This document shows, one piece after another, positions 45,552-54,492 of a stretch of 64,000 nt of DNA (positions are counted from its first letter, which is position 1; every line of letters begins with the position of its first letter). Position numbers and translations under genes: made by a program. This DNA is from JAWLGZ01 sp041690635 (lineage in GTDB: Bacteria; Pseudomonadota; Gammaproteobacteria; Thiohalomonadales; Thiohalomonadaceae). The DNA lies in assembly GCA_041690635.1 (NCBI GenBank), contig JAWLGZ010000001.1, positions 806,001-870,000 on the forward strand, written 5' to 3'. The notes beneath the pieces were generated by a model. It made no database searches and had not been told where the DNA came from. It was given only the letters and a program-made list of their open reading frames with translations.

Positions 45552-46849
45552 CGAAACGCACCCTCTCCGCCGCCCTGCTCATTGCTGCGCTGGTCGCCCC
45601 TGCCTTCGCCGGCGCGGCCCCGGTCAGATCGCTGAACGCCATCGTCGCCGTTGTTAACGACGATGTCGTGACCGCCACAGAACTGGAGGAGCGTACCCGC
45701 ACCATCGTGCGCCAGCTGGAGCGCCAGAACACCCCCCTGCCTCCACCGCAGACGCTCTACCGGCAGGTGCTCGACCGGCTGATCCTGGACCGGCTGCAAC
45801 TGCAGATGGCCCGCGACAAGGGCATCCGCGTCGATGACGAACAGGTCAACCTGGTGGTGACCAACATCGCCCGCGAGAACAACCTCACCCTGGAACAGTT
45901 CCGTGAGGTGCTGGAGCGCGACGGCTTTGACTTTGCCGCCTTCCGCCAAGGGATCCGCGAAGAGATCCTGATCGGCCGGGTGCGTGCGAGCCAGGTGGAG
46001 AACCGGGTCAACGTCACCCCGCAGGAGGTGGAGAGCTTCATTGAGACGCTCCAGTCCACCGGCGCCATCGATACCGAATACCGCCTGCAGCACATTCTTG
46101 TTTCGGTCCCCGAGGCGGCCACCCCGATCCAGATCGAGCGTGCCAAGACGCGGGCGGAACAACTCCTCGCCCGGATTCGGGCGGGTGCCGACTTCGCCCA
46201 GACCGCGGCAGCCGATTCCGACGGCCAGCAGGCGTTCGAGGGCGGGGACCTGGGGTGGCGCAAGATGGGACAGATCCCGACCATCTTCACCGAGGCGGTC
46301 GGCAGCATGAGCATCGGTGAGGTGGCCGGCCCGATCCGCAGCCCCAGCGGCTACCACCTGCTGCGGCTGGCGGACCGGCGGGGCGAACAGCAGAGCCTGG
46401 TCGAGCAGAGCCACGCCCGCCACATCCTGGTGCGAACCAACGAGATCACCTCCGACTACGAGGCGCGGCAGAAGCTGGAGCGGTTGCGGCTGCGGCTGGT
46501 CAACGGCGCCGATTTTGCCGAACTGGCGCGGGCCAACTCCGAGGACCCGGGCTCGGCGCGAAATGGCGGCGACCTGGGCTGGAGCAGCCCGGGGGACTTC
46601 GTCCCGCAGTTCGAAAAGACACTGGCGGGTCTGAAACCGGGTGAGATCAGCCAGCCGTTCCAGAGCCCGTTCGGCTGGCATGTGGTGCAGCTGCTCGAAC
46701 GGCGCGAGGTGGACAACACCCAGGACCGGCTGCGTGCCCGTGCCCACGAGGCGCTGCGCGAGCGCAAGATCGAAGAGGACCTGCAGGATTGGCTGCGCCG
46801 CCTGCGCGATGAAGCCTTCATCGAGTACCGGCTGGAAAATCTGGAGTAG
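45548..46849 (+). CDS. surA: SurA, periplasmic chaperone and peptidyl-prolyl isomerase
   Basis: A 433-residue periplasmic chaperone for outer-membrane proteins. It has a signal peptide (ending about GAA, residue 24), an N-terminal SurA chaperone domain and two parvulin PPIase domains (about 175-275 and 285-385, with RLQHILVSVPE and HARHILVRTNE). It assists LptD assembly. Its ATG overlaps the lptD stop by 4 bp. A longer in-frame start inside lptD is rejected. Confidence 0.95.
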   Translation: MTKRTLSAALLIAALVAPAFAGAAPVRSLNAIVAVVNDDVVTATELEERTRTIVRQLERQNTPLPPPQTLYRQVLDRLILDRLQLQMARDKGIRVDDEQVNLVVTNIARENNLTLEQFREVLERDGFDFAAFRQGIREEILIGRVRASQVENRVNVTPQEVESFIETLQSTGAIDTEYRLQHILVSVPEAATPIQIERAKTRAEQLLARIRAGADFAQTAAADSDGQQAFEGGDLGWRKMGQIPTIFTEAVGSMSIGEVAGPIRSPSGYHLLRLADRRGEQQSLVEQSHARHILVRTNEITSDYEARQKLERLRLRLVNGADFAELARANSEDPGSARNGGDLGWSSPGDFVPQFEKTLAGLKPGEISQPFQSPFGWHVVQLLERREVDNTQDRLRARAHEALRERKIEEDLQDWLRRLRDEAFIEYRLENLE

Positions 46850-46851
46850 GA

Positions 46852-46913
46852 CGTGATGCGTGAAGCGTGAAGCGGAAAATCTTCCGTCCCCGTTTCACGC
46901 TTCACGCATCACG
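46852..46913. repeat. 20-bp perfect inverted repeat between surA and pdxA
   Basis: CGTGATGCGTGAAGCGTGAA (46852-46871) and its exact complement (46894-46913) enclose a 22-nt loop. It fills the 65-bp gap and ends two bases before the pdxA ATG, so the hairpin could hide its ribosome-binding site or end the upstream transcript. No T-run follows. Confidence 0.9.
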
Positions 46914-46914
46914 A

Positions 46915-47931
46915 ATGAACCGCCGATCCGACATCTCCGACGACAAGAGTGCCGTCATCGCCCTCACCCCGGGCGAGCCGGCCGGTATCGGGCCGGACCT
47001 GTGCGTCATGCTCGCCCAGGGCGAGCGCCGCCATGATCTGGTCGCGGTAGCGGACCCGCAACTCCTTGAGGAGCGGGCCCGCCAGCTCGGTCTGCCCCTC
47101 GACATCACCGCGGCGGACGGCGATCTTCCCCGTGCGCCGGGCACCCTGGCGGTGCTGCCGGTGGAGCTGCCGGCACCGGCCGTGCCCGGCCGGCTTGACC
47201 CCCGCAACGCCCACTACGTCCTGCAGTGCCTGCGCCGCGCTGCGGACGGCTGCCTGTCCGGCCGCTTCCACGCGCTTGTCACCGGCCCCGTGCACAAGGG
47301 AGTGATCAACGAAGCGGGGGTGCAGTTCAGCGGCCATACCGAGTTTCTCGCCGACCTGACCGGGGCCGAGCGGGTGGTGATGATGCTGGCGACTCCGTTG
47401 CCGGGCGGAGAGACACTGCGGGTCGCCCTCGCCACCACCCACCTGCCCCTGGCCGAGGTCCCGCGCACCATCACCTGGCCGCATCTGGAAACGACACTGC
47501 GCATCCTCGATCGCGACCTGCGCCGCCGCTTCGGCATCGCCGCCCCCCGGGTGCTGGTCTGCGGCCTCAATCCCCACGCCGGTGAAGGGGGTCACCTGGG
47601 ACGTGAGGAGCTGACCGTCATCGGACCGCTGCTCGATGCCCTGCGCGATGAGGGGTATGAACTGGAGGGACCGGTCGCCGCCGATACCGCCTTCAATCCG
47701 AAAGCGCTGGCGGGGATCGATGCGGTCCTCACCATGTACCACGACCAGGGGCTGCCGGTGCTGAAACGACTCGGCTTCGGCCGGGCGGTGAATGTCACCC
47801 TCGGCCTGCCCATTATCCGCACCTCCGTCGACCACGGCACTGCACTGGAGCTGGCCGGCAGCGGCCGCGCCGAGGTCGGCAGCCTGGAGTACGCCATCGA
47901 GGTGGCGCTCGACATGAACAACACCGATTGA
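46915..47931 (+). CDS. pdxA: PdxA, 4-hydroxythreonine-4-phosphate dehydrogenase
   Basis: A 338-residue enzyme of pyridoxal 5'-phosphate synthesis. Motifs are TPGEPAGIGPDL, SGHTEFLADL (metal His), MYHDQGLPVLKRLGF and TSVDHGTALELAG. The ATG at 46915 follows the inverted repeat directly and no normal Shine-Dalgarno is visible. Order lptD-surA-pdxA-ksgA is conserved in gammaproteobacteria. Confidence 0.95.
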   Translation: MNRRSDISDDKSAVIALTPGEPAGIGPDLCVMLAQGERRHDLVAVADPQLLEERARQLGLPLDITAADGDLPRAPGTLAVLPVELPAPAVPGRLDPRNAHYVLQCLRRAADGCLSGRFHALVTGPVHKGVINEAGVQFSGHTEFLADLTGAERVVMMLATPLPGGETLRVALATTHLPLAEVPRTITWPHLETTLRILDRDLRRRFGIAAPRVLVCGLNPHAGEGGHLGREELTVIGPLLDALRDEGYELEGPVAADTAFNPKALAGIDAVLTMYHDQGLPVLKRLGFGRAVNVTLGLPIIRTSVDHGTALELAGSGRAEVGSLEYAIEVALDMNNTD

Positions 47932-47936
47932 ACGCA

Positions 47937-48689
47937 ATGCACCGTCCCCGCAAGCGGTTCGGCCAGAACTTTCTCCACGACCCGGGCGTGATCGGGCGCA
48001 TCGTCACCGCCATCGGCCCGCGCCCGGGCGACCGGATGGTGGAGATCGGCCCCGGACTCGGCGCCCTCACCCGGCCGCTGCTGGAAGCGCTCGGCGAACT
48101 GGATGCGGTGGAACTCGACCGCGACCTGGTAGCGGAGCTGCACAACCTGCCCGGGCTGCGCATCCACCAAGCGGACGCGCTGCGCTTCGACTTCTGCGCA
48201 CTCGCCGGTGACGACAAGCTTCGGGTGGTCGGCAATCTCCCCTACAACATCTCCACACCGCTGCTGTTCCACCTGCTCGACCAGGCGGAGTGCATCAGTG
48301 ATATGCACTTCATGCTGCAGAAGGAGGTGGTGGACCGCCTCGCCGCCCCCCCGGGCGGCGGCGACTACGGACGGCTCAGTGTCATGGTGCAGTACCGCTG
48401 CCGGGTGGAACGGGTGCTCACCGTCTCCCCCGGCGCGTTCAATCCGCCGCCGAAGGTGGAGTCCGCCGTGGTCCGGCTGGTGCCGCACGAGTCCCCGCCG
48501 GTGGAGGCGGACCCGGCGAGTCTTCGCGAAGTGGTCACCCGCGCCTTCGCCCACCGGCGCAAGACCCTGCGCAACAACCTGAAGGGGTTCATCCCGGCGG
48601 AGCAGATCGAGGCGGCCGGCATCGACCCGGGCCGCCGCGCCGAGACCCTCTCCCTGGGGGAGTTCGCCCGCCTGGCGGCGATGCTGTGA
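47937..48689 (+). CDS. rsmA: RsmA/KsgA, 16S rRNA dimethyladenosine transferase
   Basis: A 250-residue methyltransferase that dimethylates two adjacent adenines near the 3' end of 16S rRNA. Motifs are MVEIGPGLGALTRPLL, NLPYNISTPLLF and the C-terminal RAFAHRRKTLRNNLKG. The ATG at 47937 gives the usual MHRPRKRFGQNFLHD start; a TTG at 47928 overlapping the pdxA stop is an alternative. Also called ksgA. Confidence 0.94.
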   Translation: MHRPRKRFGQNFLHDPGVIGRIVTAIGPRPGDRMVEIGPGLGALTRPLLEALGELDAVELDRDLVAELHNLPGLRIHQADALRFDFCALAGDDKLRVVGNLPYNISTPLLFHLLDQAECISDMHFMLQKEVVDRLAAPPGGGDYGRLSVMVQYRCRVERVLTVSPGAFNPPPKVESAVVRLVPHESPPVEADPASLREVVTRAFAHRRKTLRNNLKGFIPAEQIEAAGIDPGRRAETLSLGEFARLAAML

Positions 48690-48704
48690 TTCGTAAAAAC
48701 ATAA

Positions 48705-48802
48705 TCACCGCAGAGAACGCGGAGGAAATGAAAGTGTATTCGCACGGGATTTTGCGACCGCTTTGACTGACTTGCTCTCTTTCACTCTGCGACCTCTGCC
48801 GT
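48705..48802. repeat. Palindromic repeat, GCAGAGG family (diverged)
   Basis: TCACCGCAGAGAACGCGGAGG at the left and TCTGCGACCTCTGCCGTA at the right form diverged inverse arms about 60 bases apart. It occupies the gap after ksgA and ends 16 bases before the next GTG. Confidence 0.55.
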
Positions 48803-48818
48803 AGGACGTTTTTTTTCT

Positions 48819-49313
48819 GTGGTAACTGAAGTGCTTCTATGCAATGAGTTGGGCGACGCGCCGCTGGCGGAGCTGCTGGGGCGGTTCGGGCTGACGCTGG
48901 AACGGGTGGCGGACGGCGCGCCCATCCCGGGGAGCTGGTTTGGCGACCCGGAGGCGGGGATCATCGGCCTCACGGTGCTGGTGCGGGGCGACACCCCGGC
49001 CCATTCGGCGCTGCACGAGTCGTGTCACCTCATCTGCATGGACGAGGTGCGCCGCGCCACCCTGCACACCGATGCCGGCGGCGGCTACGACGAGGAGAAC
49101 GGGGTCTGTTACCTCCAGATCCTGCTGGCGGAGTACCTCATGGGGATGGGCCGGGAGCGCATGCTGGCCGACATGGACCGCTGGGGCTACACCTTCCGGC
49201 TCGGCTCCGCCCGTGCCTGGTTCGAGAACGACGCAGAGGACGCCCAGGCGTGGCTGCTCGCCCACGGACTCATCGACGCGCAGGAACGGCCCACCTGGCA
49301 GTTGCGCCGCTGA
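48819..49313 (+). CDS. Hypothetical protein with HExxH motif
   Basis: A 164-residue cytoplasmic protein. HESCH (HExxH) in the middle, followed by LICMDE, suggests a zinc-metalloprotease-like site. YDEENGVCYLQILLAEYLMG could supply the third ligand, but this is speculation. The start is uncertain: GTG at 48819 has no good ribosome-binding site, and a GTG at 48831 is also in frame. It lies between ksgA and the ComFB-like gene. I do not recognise the family. Confidence 0.6.
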   Translation: MVTEVLLCNELGDAPLAELLGRFGLTLERVADGAPIPGSWFGDPEAGIIGLTVLVRGDTPAHSALHESCHLICMDEVRRATLHTDAGGGYDEENGVCYLQILLAEYLMGMGRERMLADMDRWGYTFRLGSARAWFENDAEDAQAWLLAHGLIDAQERPTWQLRR

Positions 49314-49451
49314 CACTCACGGAGAATACCCCACCAATCGGGGTGCCTCCGGGTGGATTCTGCGGCGACAACGATACAAGCGGTTGATTCGGCAACCCGC
49401 CCCCGTCTAACCTGAGCCGTCACGGGCATGTCGGCCCCGGGGGAGCAGATC

Positions 49452-49736
49452 ATGAATTTCGAATCGGTCCATAATTACTATGAGCGGCTGGTCTTCGAGC
49501 GCATCCACGAGGCACTTGTGGTCGGAGAAGGCCTGCGGGATGAGGATTTCCTGGAGGATGTCGCCTGCGTCGCGCTGAACCACCTGCCGGCGAAGTACGT
49601 ACGCCACGACGTGGACATGATCTTCTATCTCACCATCGAGGAGCGCGAGTCGATGACGCGACTGGTGAGTGAGGCGGTGGCAGAGGCCAGGGAGTTCGTC
49701 AGCAAACATCGGGAAGGGAAGAAATCCACCACCTGA
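49452..49736 (+). CDS. ComFB-family protein
   Basis: A 94-residue protein of the late-competence ComFB family: NYYERLVFERIHEAL...DEDFLEDVACVALNHLPAKYVRHDVDMIFYLT matches the domain well. ComFB-type proteins have been described as cyclic-nucleotide (c-di-GMP) receptors in other bacteria, so this may be a c-di-GMP effector. Two GGDEF proteins in the window could make the ligand. ATG at 49452 follows GGGGGAGCAG. Confidence 0.8.
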   Translation: MNFESVHNYYERLVFERIHEALVVGEGLRDEDFLEDVACVALNHLPAKYVRHDVDMIFYLTIEERESMTRLVSEAVAEAREFVSKHREGKKSTT

Positions 49737-49739
49737 ACC

Positions 49740-50486
49740 GTGAAACCGGACCTGCACATACTCAAGGATGAGCCGACCCTGTTCCGACGGACGGCCGGAC
49801 GGCTGTCCGGCCTCATCCGCGAGACGATCGAACAGCGCGGCGCCTGTCACCTGGCGCTGACCGGCGGTTCAACCCCCCGCGGCCTCTATCAAGAGCTTGC
49901 TGCCGCCTGGCGTGAATCACTCGACTGGAGCAAGGTACACATCTGGTTCAGCGACGAGCGCTGTGTGCCGCCGGACCACCCGGAAAGCAATTACGGCATG
50001 GCTCGCGAAAGCCTGCTCAACCATTTGCCGATCCCCGCCGAGCAGGTCCACCGCATGGAGGGGGAGCGCGACCCGGCCCAGGCCGCTGCCGTCTATAACG
50101 ATCTGCTGGAGCGGGCCTTCCCCCGCGAGGAGGATGCGGGGCTGGATATCTGTCTGCTGGGATTGGGGCCGGACGGGCATGTGGCTTCGCTGTTTCCGGA
50201 GAGCGACACCCTGGCTGAGGAGCGGCTGCTGGCGACCGCGGCGTGGGTGGAGAAGCTCGCCGCCTGGCGCATCACCCTGACCCTCCCTGTCCTTGACCAC
50301 GCCCGCCACACGCTGGTGCTGGTGAGCGGCGAGAAGAAGGCCGACATCGTGCGCCATGTGATGCATGCCGATATCCACCCCGATGCCGCCCCGCTACCGA
50401 TTCAGATGATTCGTCCGCGCGGCAGCTTCGAGTGGTGGATGGATGCGGAGGCCGCCCTCTACCTGAACCGGGAGCCCGAGGCGTGA
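49740..50486 (+). CDS. pgl: 6-phosphogluconolactonase (DevB type)
   Basis: A 248-residue enzyme hydrolysing 6-phosphogluconolactone in the pentose phosphate or Entner-Doudoroff pathway. Motifs are LTGGSTPRGLYQEL, FSDERCVPPDHPESNYGMARE and LLGLGPDGHVASLFPES. The start is GTG (49740), three bases after the ComFB stop. It overlaps glk by 4 bp (GTGA). No zwf or edd gene is nearby. Confidence 0.92.
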   Translation: MKPDLHILKDEPTLFRRTAGRLSGLIRETIEQRGACHLALTGGSTPRGLYQELAAAWRESLDWSKVHIWFSDERCVPPDHPESNYGMARESLLNHLPIPAEQVHRMEGERDPAQAAAVYNDLLERAFPREEDAGLDICLLGLGPDGHVASLFPESDTLAEERLLATAAWVEKLAAWRITLTLPVLDHARHTLVLVSGEKKADIVRHVMHADIHPDAAPLPIQMIRPRGSFEWWMDAEAALYLNREPEA

Positions 50487-51496
50487 GTGATGGCATTGGC
50501 GGGCCCGTGCAGGTCCTTGCCGGCGATATCGGGGGGACCAAGACCCTGTTGCAGGTGGCCGAGTTCGCGCACGATGGTGCACCGACCGGCCGCGTGCTCA
50601 AGGAGGCGCGCTACCTGTCCGGCGACTATCCAGACCTGTTGCCGATGGTGCGCGAATTCCTTGCCGGAGAGGAGCTACGGCCGCGGGCGGCCTGCTTCGG
50701 CGTGGCCGGACCGGTATTGGGCGATCGGCTCCACCAGCACGCCACGCTGACCAACCTGCCGTGGATGCTGGACTCGGTGCAACTCACCAGGGAGTTGGGA
50801 CTGCTCGCGGTGCGTCTTATCAACGACTTTCAGGCGGTCGGCTACGCGGTCGAGGCGCTGGGTCCCGAGGATTTGACCACCCTGCAAACCGGGGAGCCGA
50901 CGCCCGGCGGTCCGCGGGTGGTGTTGGGTGCCGGGACCGGACTCGGCGTTGCCCTGCTGTTTCCGTACGGATTGCATTACGAGGTCTACCCCACAGAAGG
51001 GGGACACGGGGATTTTGCCCCCACCGACGACGACCAGACAGCACTGCTGGAGTTCCTGCGTGGCGAGTTCGGCCGGGTCTCCCACGAACGGGTGATCTCC
51101 GGGCCGGGACTGGAGGCGATCTACCGCTTCATGCTGGACCGCGCCGGGAGGGCGGCGGCCGACGACCCGCTGCTGGCCGGCGACGATGCGCCGGCGGCCA
51201 TCGCCCGGGAGGCGGCCCAACCCGATGCTCTCGCCGCACGGGCATTGACACTGTTCGTTCGCGCCTACGGCACCCTGGCGGGGAATCTGGGGCTCACCTG
51301 CCTCGCCGGGGGCGGCGTCTACCTGGCCGGAGGGATTGCGCCCAAGCTGCTGGATCGGCTGCAGGAGGGCGATTTCCTGGCGGCTTTCAATGAAAAGGGG
51401 CGCATGTCCCACCTCACCCGGCGCATGCCGGTCCACGTCATCACCACACCGCGTGCCGGCCTGATCGGCGCCGCACTGGCAGCGAGCCGTTTGTAA
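50483..51496 (+). CDS. glk: Glucokinase
   Basis: A 337-residue ATP-dependent glucokinase of the Glk (ROK-related) family. Motifs are LAGDIGGTKTLLQ, LINDFQAVGYAVEAL, LGAGTGLGVALL and EGGHGDFAP. The GTG at 50483 overlaps the pgl stop, so pgl-glk are coupled. A further in-frame start upstream within pgl is rejected. It feeds glucose 6-phosphate into the pathway served by Pgl. Confidence 0.92.
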   Translation: MSDGIGGPVQVLAGDIGGTKTLLQVAEFAHDGAPTGRVLKEARYLSGDYPDLLPMVREFLAGEELRPRAACFGVAGPVLGDRLHQHATLTNLPWMLDSVQLTRELGLLAVRLINDFQAVGYAVEALGPEDLTTLQTGEPTPGGPRVVLGAGTGLGVALLFPYGLHYEVYPTEGGHGDFAPTDDDQTALLEFLRGEFGRVSHERVISGPGLEAIYRFMLDRAGRAAADDPLLAGDDAPAAIAREAAQPDALAARALTLFVRAYGTLAGNLGLTCLAGGGVYLAGGIAPKLLDRLQEGDFLAAFNEKGRMSHLTRRMPVHVITTPRAGLIGAALAASRL

Positions 51497-51498
51497 CG

Positions 51499-51885
51499 AT
51501 GGATAAGAACCGCAATCACCACGACATCCGCATTGAGGTGGAGACCGCCTACCTCAAGGAGCAATCGCTGCCGGCGGAACACCGCTTCGTCTTCGCCTAC
51601 ACCATCACCATCCGCAACGAGGGACCGAGCGCTGCGAAGCTGCTGACCCGCCACTGGATCATCACGGACGGCGAAGGCAAGGTGCAGGAGGTGCGCGGCA
51701 GCGGCGTCGTAGGCGAGCAGCCCCACCTGCAGCCGGGCGAGTCGTTCCGCTACACCAGCGGCACCGTGCTGGAGACCCCGGTCGGTTCCATGCAGGGCAG
51801 CTACCAGATGATTGATGACGACGGCGAAGCATTCGACGCCGAGATCCCCCCCTTCACCCTCTCCCGCCCGCACATGCTGCATTGA
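51499..51885 (+). CDS. apaG: ApaG (CO2+/Mg2+ efflux protein homologue)
   Basis: A 128-residue single-domain protein of the ApaG family (fibronectin III-like fold). Conserved AYTITIRNEG, LLTRHWIITDGEGKVQEVRGSGVVGEQP and SGTVLETPVGSMQGSYQM are all present. Its exact role is uncertain. It normally lies next to ksgA and apaH; here it follows glk by two bases. Confidence 0.92.
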   Translation: MDKNRNHHDIRIEVETAYLKEQSLPAEHRFVFAYTITIRNEGPSAAKLLTRHWIITDGEGKVQEVRGSGVVGEQPHLQPGESFRYTSGTVLETPVGSMQGSYQMIDDDGEAFDAEIPPFTLSRPHMLH

Positions 51886-51935
51886 TCCAAAAACCGCGTA
51901 ACAGGTGTAACGACTCACCCCATGTCAACCCCGCG

Positions 51936-51965
51936 AGGATGCGGTGAGCTTGCGAACCGCATCCT
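51936..51965. repeat. Short GAACCGCATC-family hairpin
   Basis: AGGATGCGGT (51936-51945) and ACCGCATCCT (51956-51965) form a perfect 10-bp stem with a 10-nt loop. It is a minimal copy of the element at 23144 and lies downstream of apaG. Confidence 0.8.
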
Positions 51966-52048
51966 ACATTCGCTGATCACAGGCGGGGATTATTCGATAG
52001 CGAAAGATTCCGGGACTTGCGGGGGAACTCTCGCGTTAGAATGGCGCC

Positions 52049-52678
52049 ATGGTGACGCGCGAACACATCGTTCTGCTTTTCAGCCTGTTGGGGGTGCTGA
52101 TCGCGTTCGGTATCGACCCACAGGCGGACCGTTTCACCTGGTTTCTTGAGACCCTGCCGGTCTTCATCGCCCTGCCACTGTTGCTGGCCACCTTCTCCCA
52201 CTTCCCGCTGACGCTGCTCAGCTACCGCCTGATCTGGCTCTTCTCGGTGGTGCTTATCATCGGCGGACACTACACCTACGCCGAAATGCCGCTGTTCAAC
52301 TGGCTGCAGGAGAGCTTCGACCTGACGCGCAACCACTACGATCGGGTCGGCCACTTCCTGCAGGGGGTAACGCCGGCCATTGTGGCGCGCGAGATCCTGC
52401 TGCGCCAAACGCCGCTCATGCGAGGCGGCTGGTTGTTTTTCCTGGTGCTCTGCATCAGCCTTTCCATCAGCGCCACCTATGAACTGATCGAATGGGGTGT
52501 CGCGCTGCTGAGCGGCGAGGCGGCGGCCGCGTTCCTCGGCACCCAGGGGGACGTCTGGGACACCCAGTGGGACATGTTTCTTGCCCTGACGGGGGCGACG
52601 GTGGCACAACTTGTCTTCGCCCGCACCCACAACCGCCAACTGCACGACATCGATCCCACCCTGCTGGTGCGCAAATAG
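52049..52678 (+). CDS. DUF2238 (YjdF-like) membrane protein
   Basis: A 209-residue inner-membrane protein with about six hydrophobic segments. Conserved GGHYTYAEMPLFNW, RNHYDRVGHFLQGVTPAIVARE and GTQGDVWDTQWDM identify the DUF2238/YjdF family. Function unknown. It lies between apaG and apaH, ten bases before the latter. Confidence 0.85.
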   Translation: MVTREHIVLLFSLLGVLIAFGIDPQADRFTWFLETLPVFIALPLLLATFSHFPLTLLSYRLIWLFSVVLIIGGHYTYAEMPLFNWLQESFDLTRNHYDRVGHFLQGVTPAIVAREILLRQTPLMRGGWLFFLVLCISLSISATYELIEWGVALLSGEAAAAFLGTQGDVWDTQWDMFLALTGATVAQLVFARTHNRQLHDIDPTLLVRK

Positions 52679-52688
52679 GACCCCGGAC

Positions 52689-53531
52689 GTGGCGATCTAT
52701 GCAATCGGCGACATTCAGGGCTGCCATGACCAATTGCAGCGGCTGCTCGACCGACTGAGGTTCGACCCCACCAACGACCGGCTTTGGTTTGCCGGCGATC
52801 TGGTGAATCGGGGACCAAAGTCGCTGGAAACGCTGCGCTTCGTCCGTGCGCTCGGCGAGCACGCCGTCACCGTGCTCGGTAACCACGATCTGCACCTGCT
52901 CGCCGTCTGGCGCAACCGCCAGCGCCATGCGAAGGCGAGTGACACCCTACAGCCGATCCTCGACGCCCCGGACCGGGACGAACTGCTCGACTGGTTGCGC
53001 CGCCAACCCCTGCTGCACCGGGAGCCCGGCCTGGACTACCTGCTGGTCCATGCGGGGCTGTCACCCCAATGGGACCTGGCCACGGCGGAGAGCTGCGCGC
53101 GGGAGATCGAGGCGGTCCTCGCGGGCCCCGAGTTCGATAATTTTCTGGAGCACATGTACGGCAACAAGCCGCGCCGCTGGGACCCTGACCTGACCGGCTG
53201 GGAACGCCTCAGGTACGGCGTGAACTGCTTTACCCGACTCCGGTTCGTGGCGCCGGACGGCGCACTGGAGTTCGGCCAGAAGGGGGCACCCGGCACGCAG
53301 GAGGCACCGTTCAAGCCCTGGTTCAAGGTACGAACGCCGGAGCCGGGGCTGACCGTGTTGTTCGGCCACTGGTCCACCCTCGGGCTCTATAGCGGCGAGG
53401 GGGTGAGGGCGCTGGACACCGGCTGCCTGTGGGGCGGTTCGCTCAGCGCGCTGCGCCTGGATGACGGCAGCGAGGCTGTGGCGAGTGTCGAGTGTGAAGC
53501 GGCGAGGCGCCCAAGTACTGTTTCAACATGA
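52689..53531 (+). CDS. apaH: ApaH, symmetrical diadenosine tetraphosphatase
   Basis: A 280-residue metallophosphatase cleaving Ap4A to two ADP. Motifs are AIGDIQGCHDQLQ, FAGDLVNRGPKS, LGNHDLHLL, HAGLSPQWD and FGHWSTLG. The start is GTG at 52689. ApaH also removes Np4A caps from RNA in E. coli. It converges with speD. Confidence 0.94.
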   Translation: MAIYAIGDIQGCHDQLQRLLDRLRFDPTNDRLWFAGDLVNRGPKSLETLRFVRALGEHAVTVLGNHDLHLLAVWRNRQRHAKASDTLQPILDAPDRDELLDWLRRQPLLHREPGLDYLLVHAGLSPQWDLATAESCAREIEAVLAGPEFDNFLEHMYGNKPRRWDPDLTGWERLRYGVNCFTRLRFVAPDGALEFGQKGAPGTQEAPFKPWFKVRTPEPGLTVLFGHWSTLGLYSGEGVRALDTGCLWGGSLSALRLDDGSEAVASVECEAARRPSTVST

Positions 53532-53543
53532 TATGAAAGAGTA

Positions 53544-54362
53544 CTAGAGCGGCACCTTGGTGATATTCCTGCCGTAGAAGATCTCCAGCATCTCCCGCTG
53601 CAGCTGGCGGCGGATTCGTTTCTTCTCCTCCGCACTCAGGTCCTTCTCTTCCGCCCCGAACAGGTAACTGTCCAACTCGAACTCCTTGAGCATCATCTTG
53701 GTGTGGAAGATGTTCTCCTGGTAGACGTTCACGTCCACCATCTGGTACCGGTCCTTGGAGTCGCGGGAGAGATAGTTGGAGATGGAGTTGATCTTGTGGT
53801 CGATGAAATGCTTCTTGCCGCGTACGTCACGGGTGAAGCCGCGTACCCGGTAGTCGAGGGTGACGATATCGGACTCGAAGCTGTGGATCAGGTAGTTGAC
53901 CACTTTCAGCGGTGAGATGCGGCCACAGGTAGAGACGTCGATATCCGCCCGGAAGGTGCTGATCCCGTTGTGGGGATGGCTCTCCGGATAGGTGTGCACG
54001 GTGATGTGGCTCTTGTCGAGGTGGGCCACCACCGCGTCGGGCAGCGGACCCGGCGCCTCGCTGTTGGAGAGGTCCTGGGAGGCGACCGGCTCTTCGGAAA
54101 TGAGCATGGTCACACTCGCACCCTGCGGCTCGTAATCCTGCCGGGCGATGTTGAGGATGTTGGCGCCGATGATGTTGGCAACGTCGGTGAGGATCTTGGT
54201 CAGACGCTCGGCGTTGTACTCCTCATCGATGTACTCGATGTACTCGCGCTGCTGTTCGTCACTCTGCGTATAGCAGATGTCGTAGATGTTGAAACTCAGC
54301 GTCTTGGTCAGGTTGTTGAACCCGTGCAGCTTGAGTCTTCTCGGCGTCACCTTCACCGTCAT
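53544..54362 (-). CDS. speD: SpeD, S-adenosylmethionine decarboxylase proenzyme
   Basis: A 272-residue enzyme of the E. coli-type SpeD class for spermidine synthesis. Self-cleavage at K117-S118 (LDKSHITVHTYPESHP) makes the pyruvoyl cofactor, with H123 and C146 as expected catalytic residues. Full length. No speE is adjacent. It is near the osmC-like gene and crp, as in Pseudomonas. Confidence 0.94.
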   Translation of the reverse strand: MTVKVTPRRLKLHGFNNLTKTLSFNIYDICYTQSDEQQREYIEYIDEEYNAERLTKILTDVANIIGANILNIARQDYEPQGASVTMLISEEPVASQDLSNSEAPGPLPDAVVAHLDKSHITVHTYPESHPHNGISTFRADIDVSTCGRISPLKVVNYLIHSFESDIVTLDYRVRGFTRDVRGKKHFIDHKINSISNYLSRDSKDRYQMVDVNVYQENIFHTKMMLKEFELDSYLFGAEEKDLSAEEKKRIRRQLQREMLEIFYGRNITKVPL

Positions 54363-54492
54363 TGCTGCTGTGTCTCCCGCCGCCCATCGCGGCTTCAGTC
54401 AAAAACCAAATACACACCGCCCATCACAAGTCGGAACTCGTGGCGGGCGCTGTGCGTATTATCCACAATTTTGCGCCGACGGCGCGATTCCC

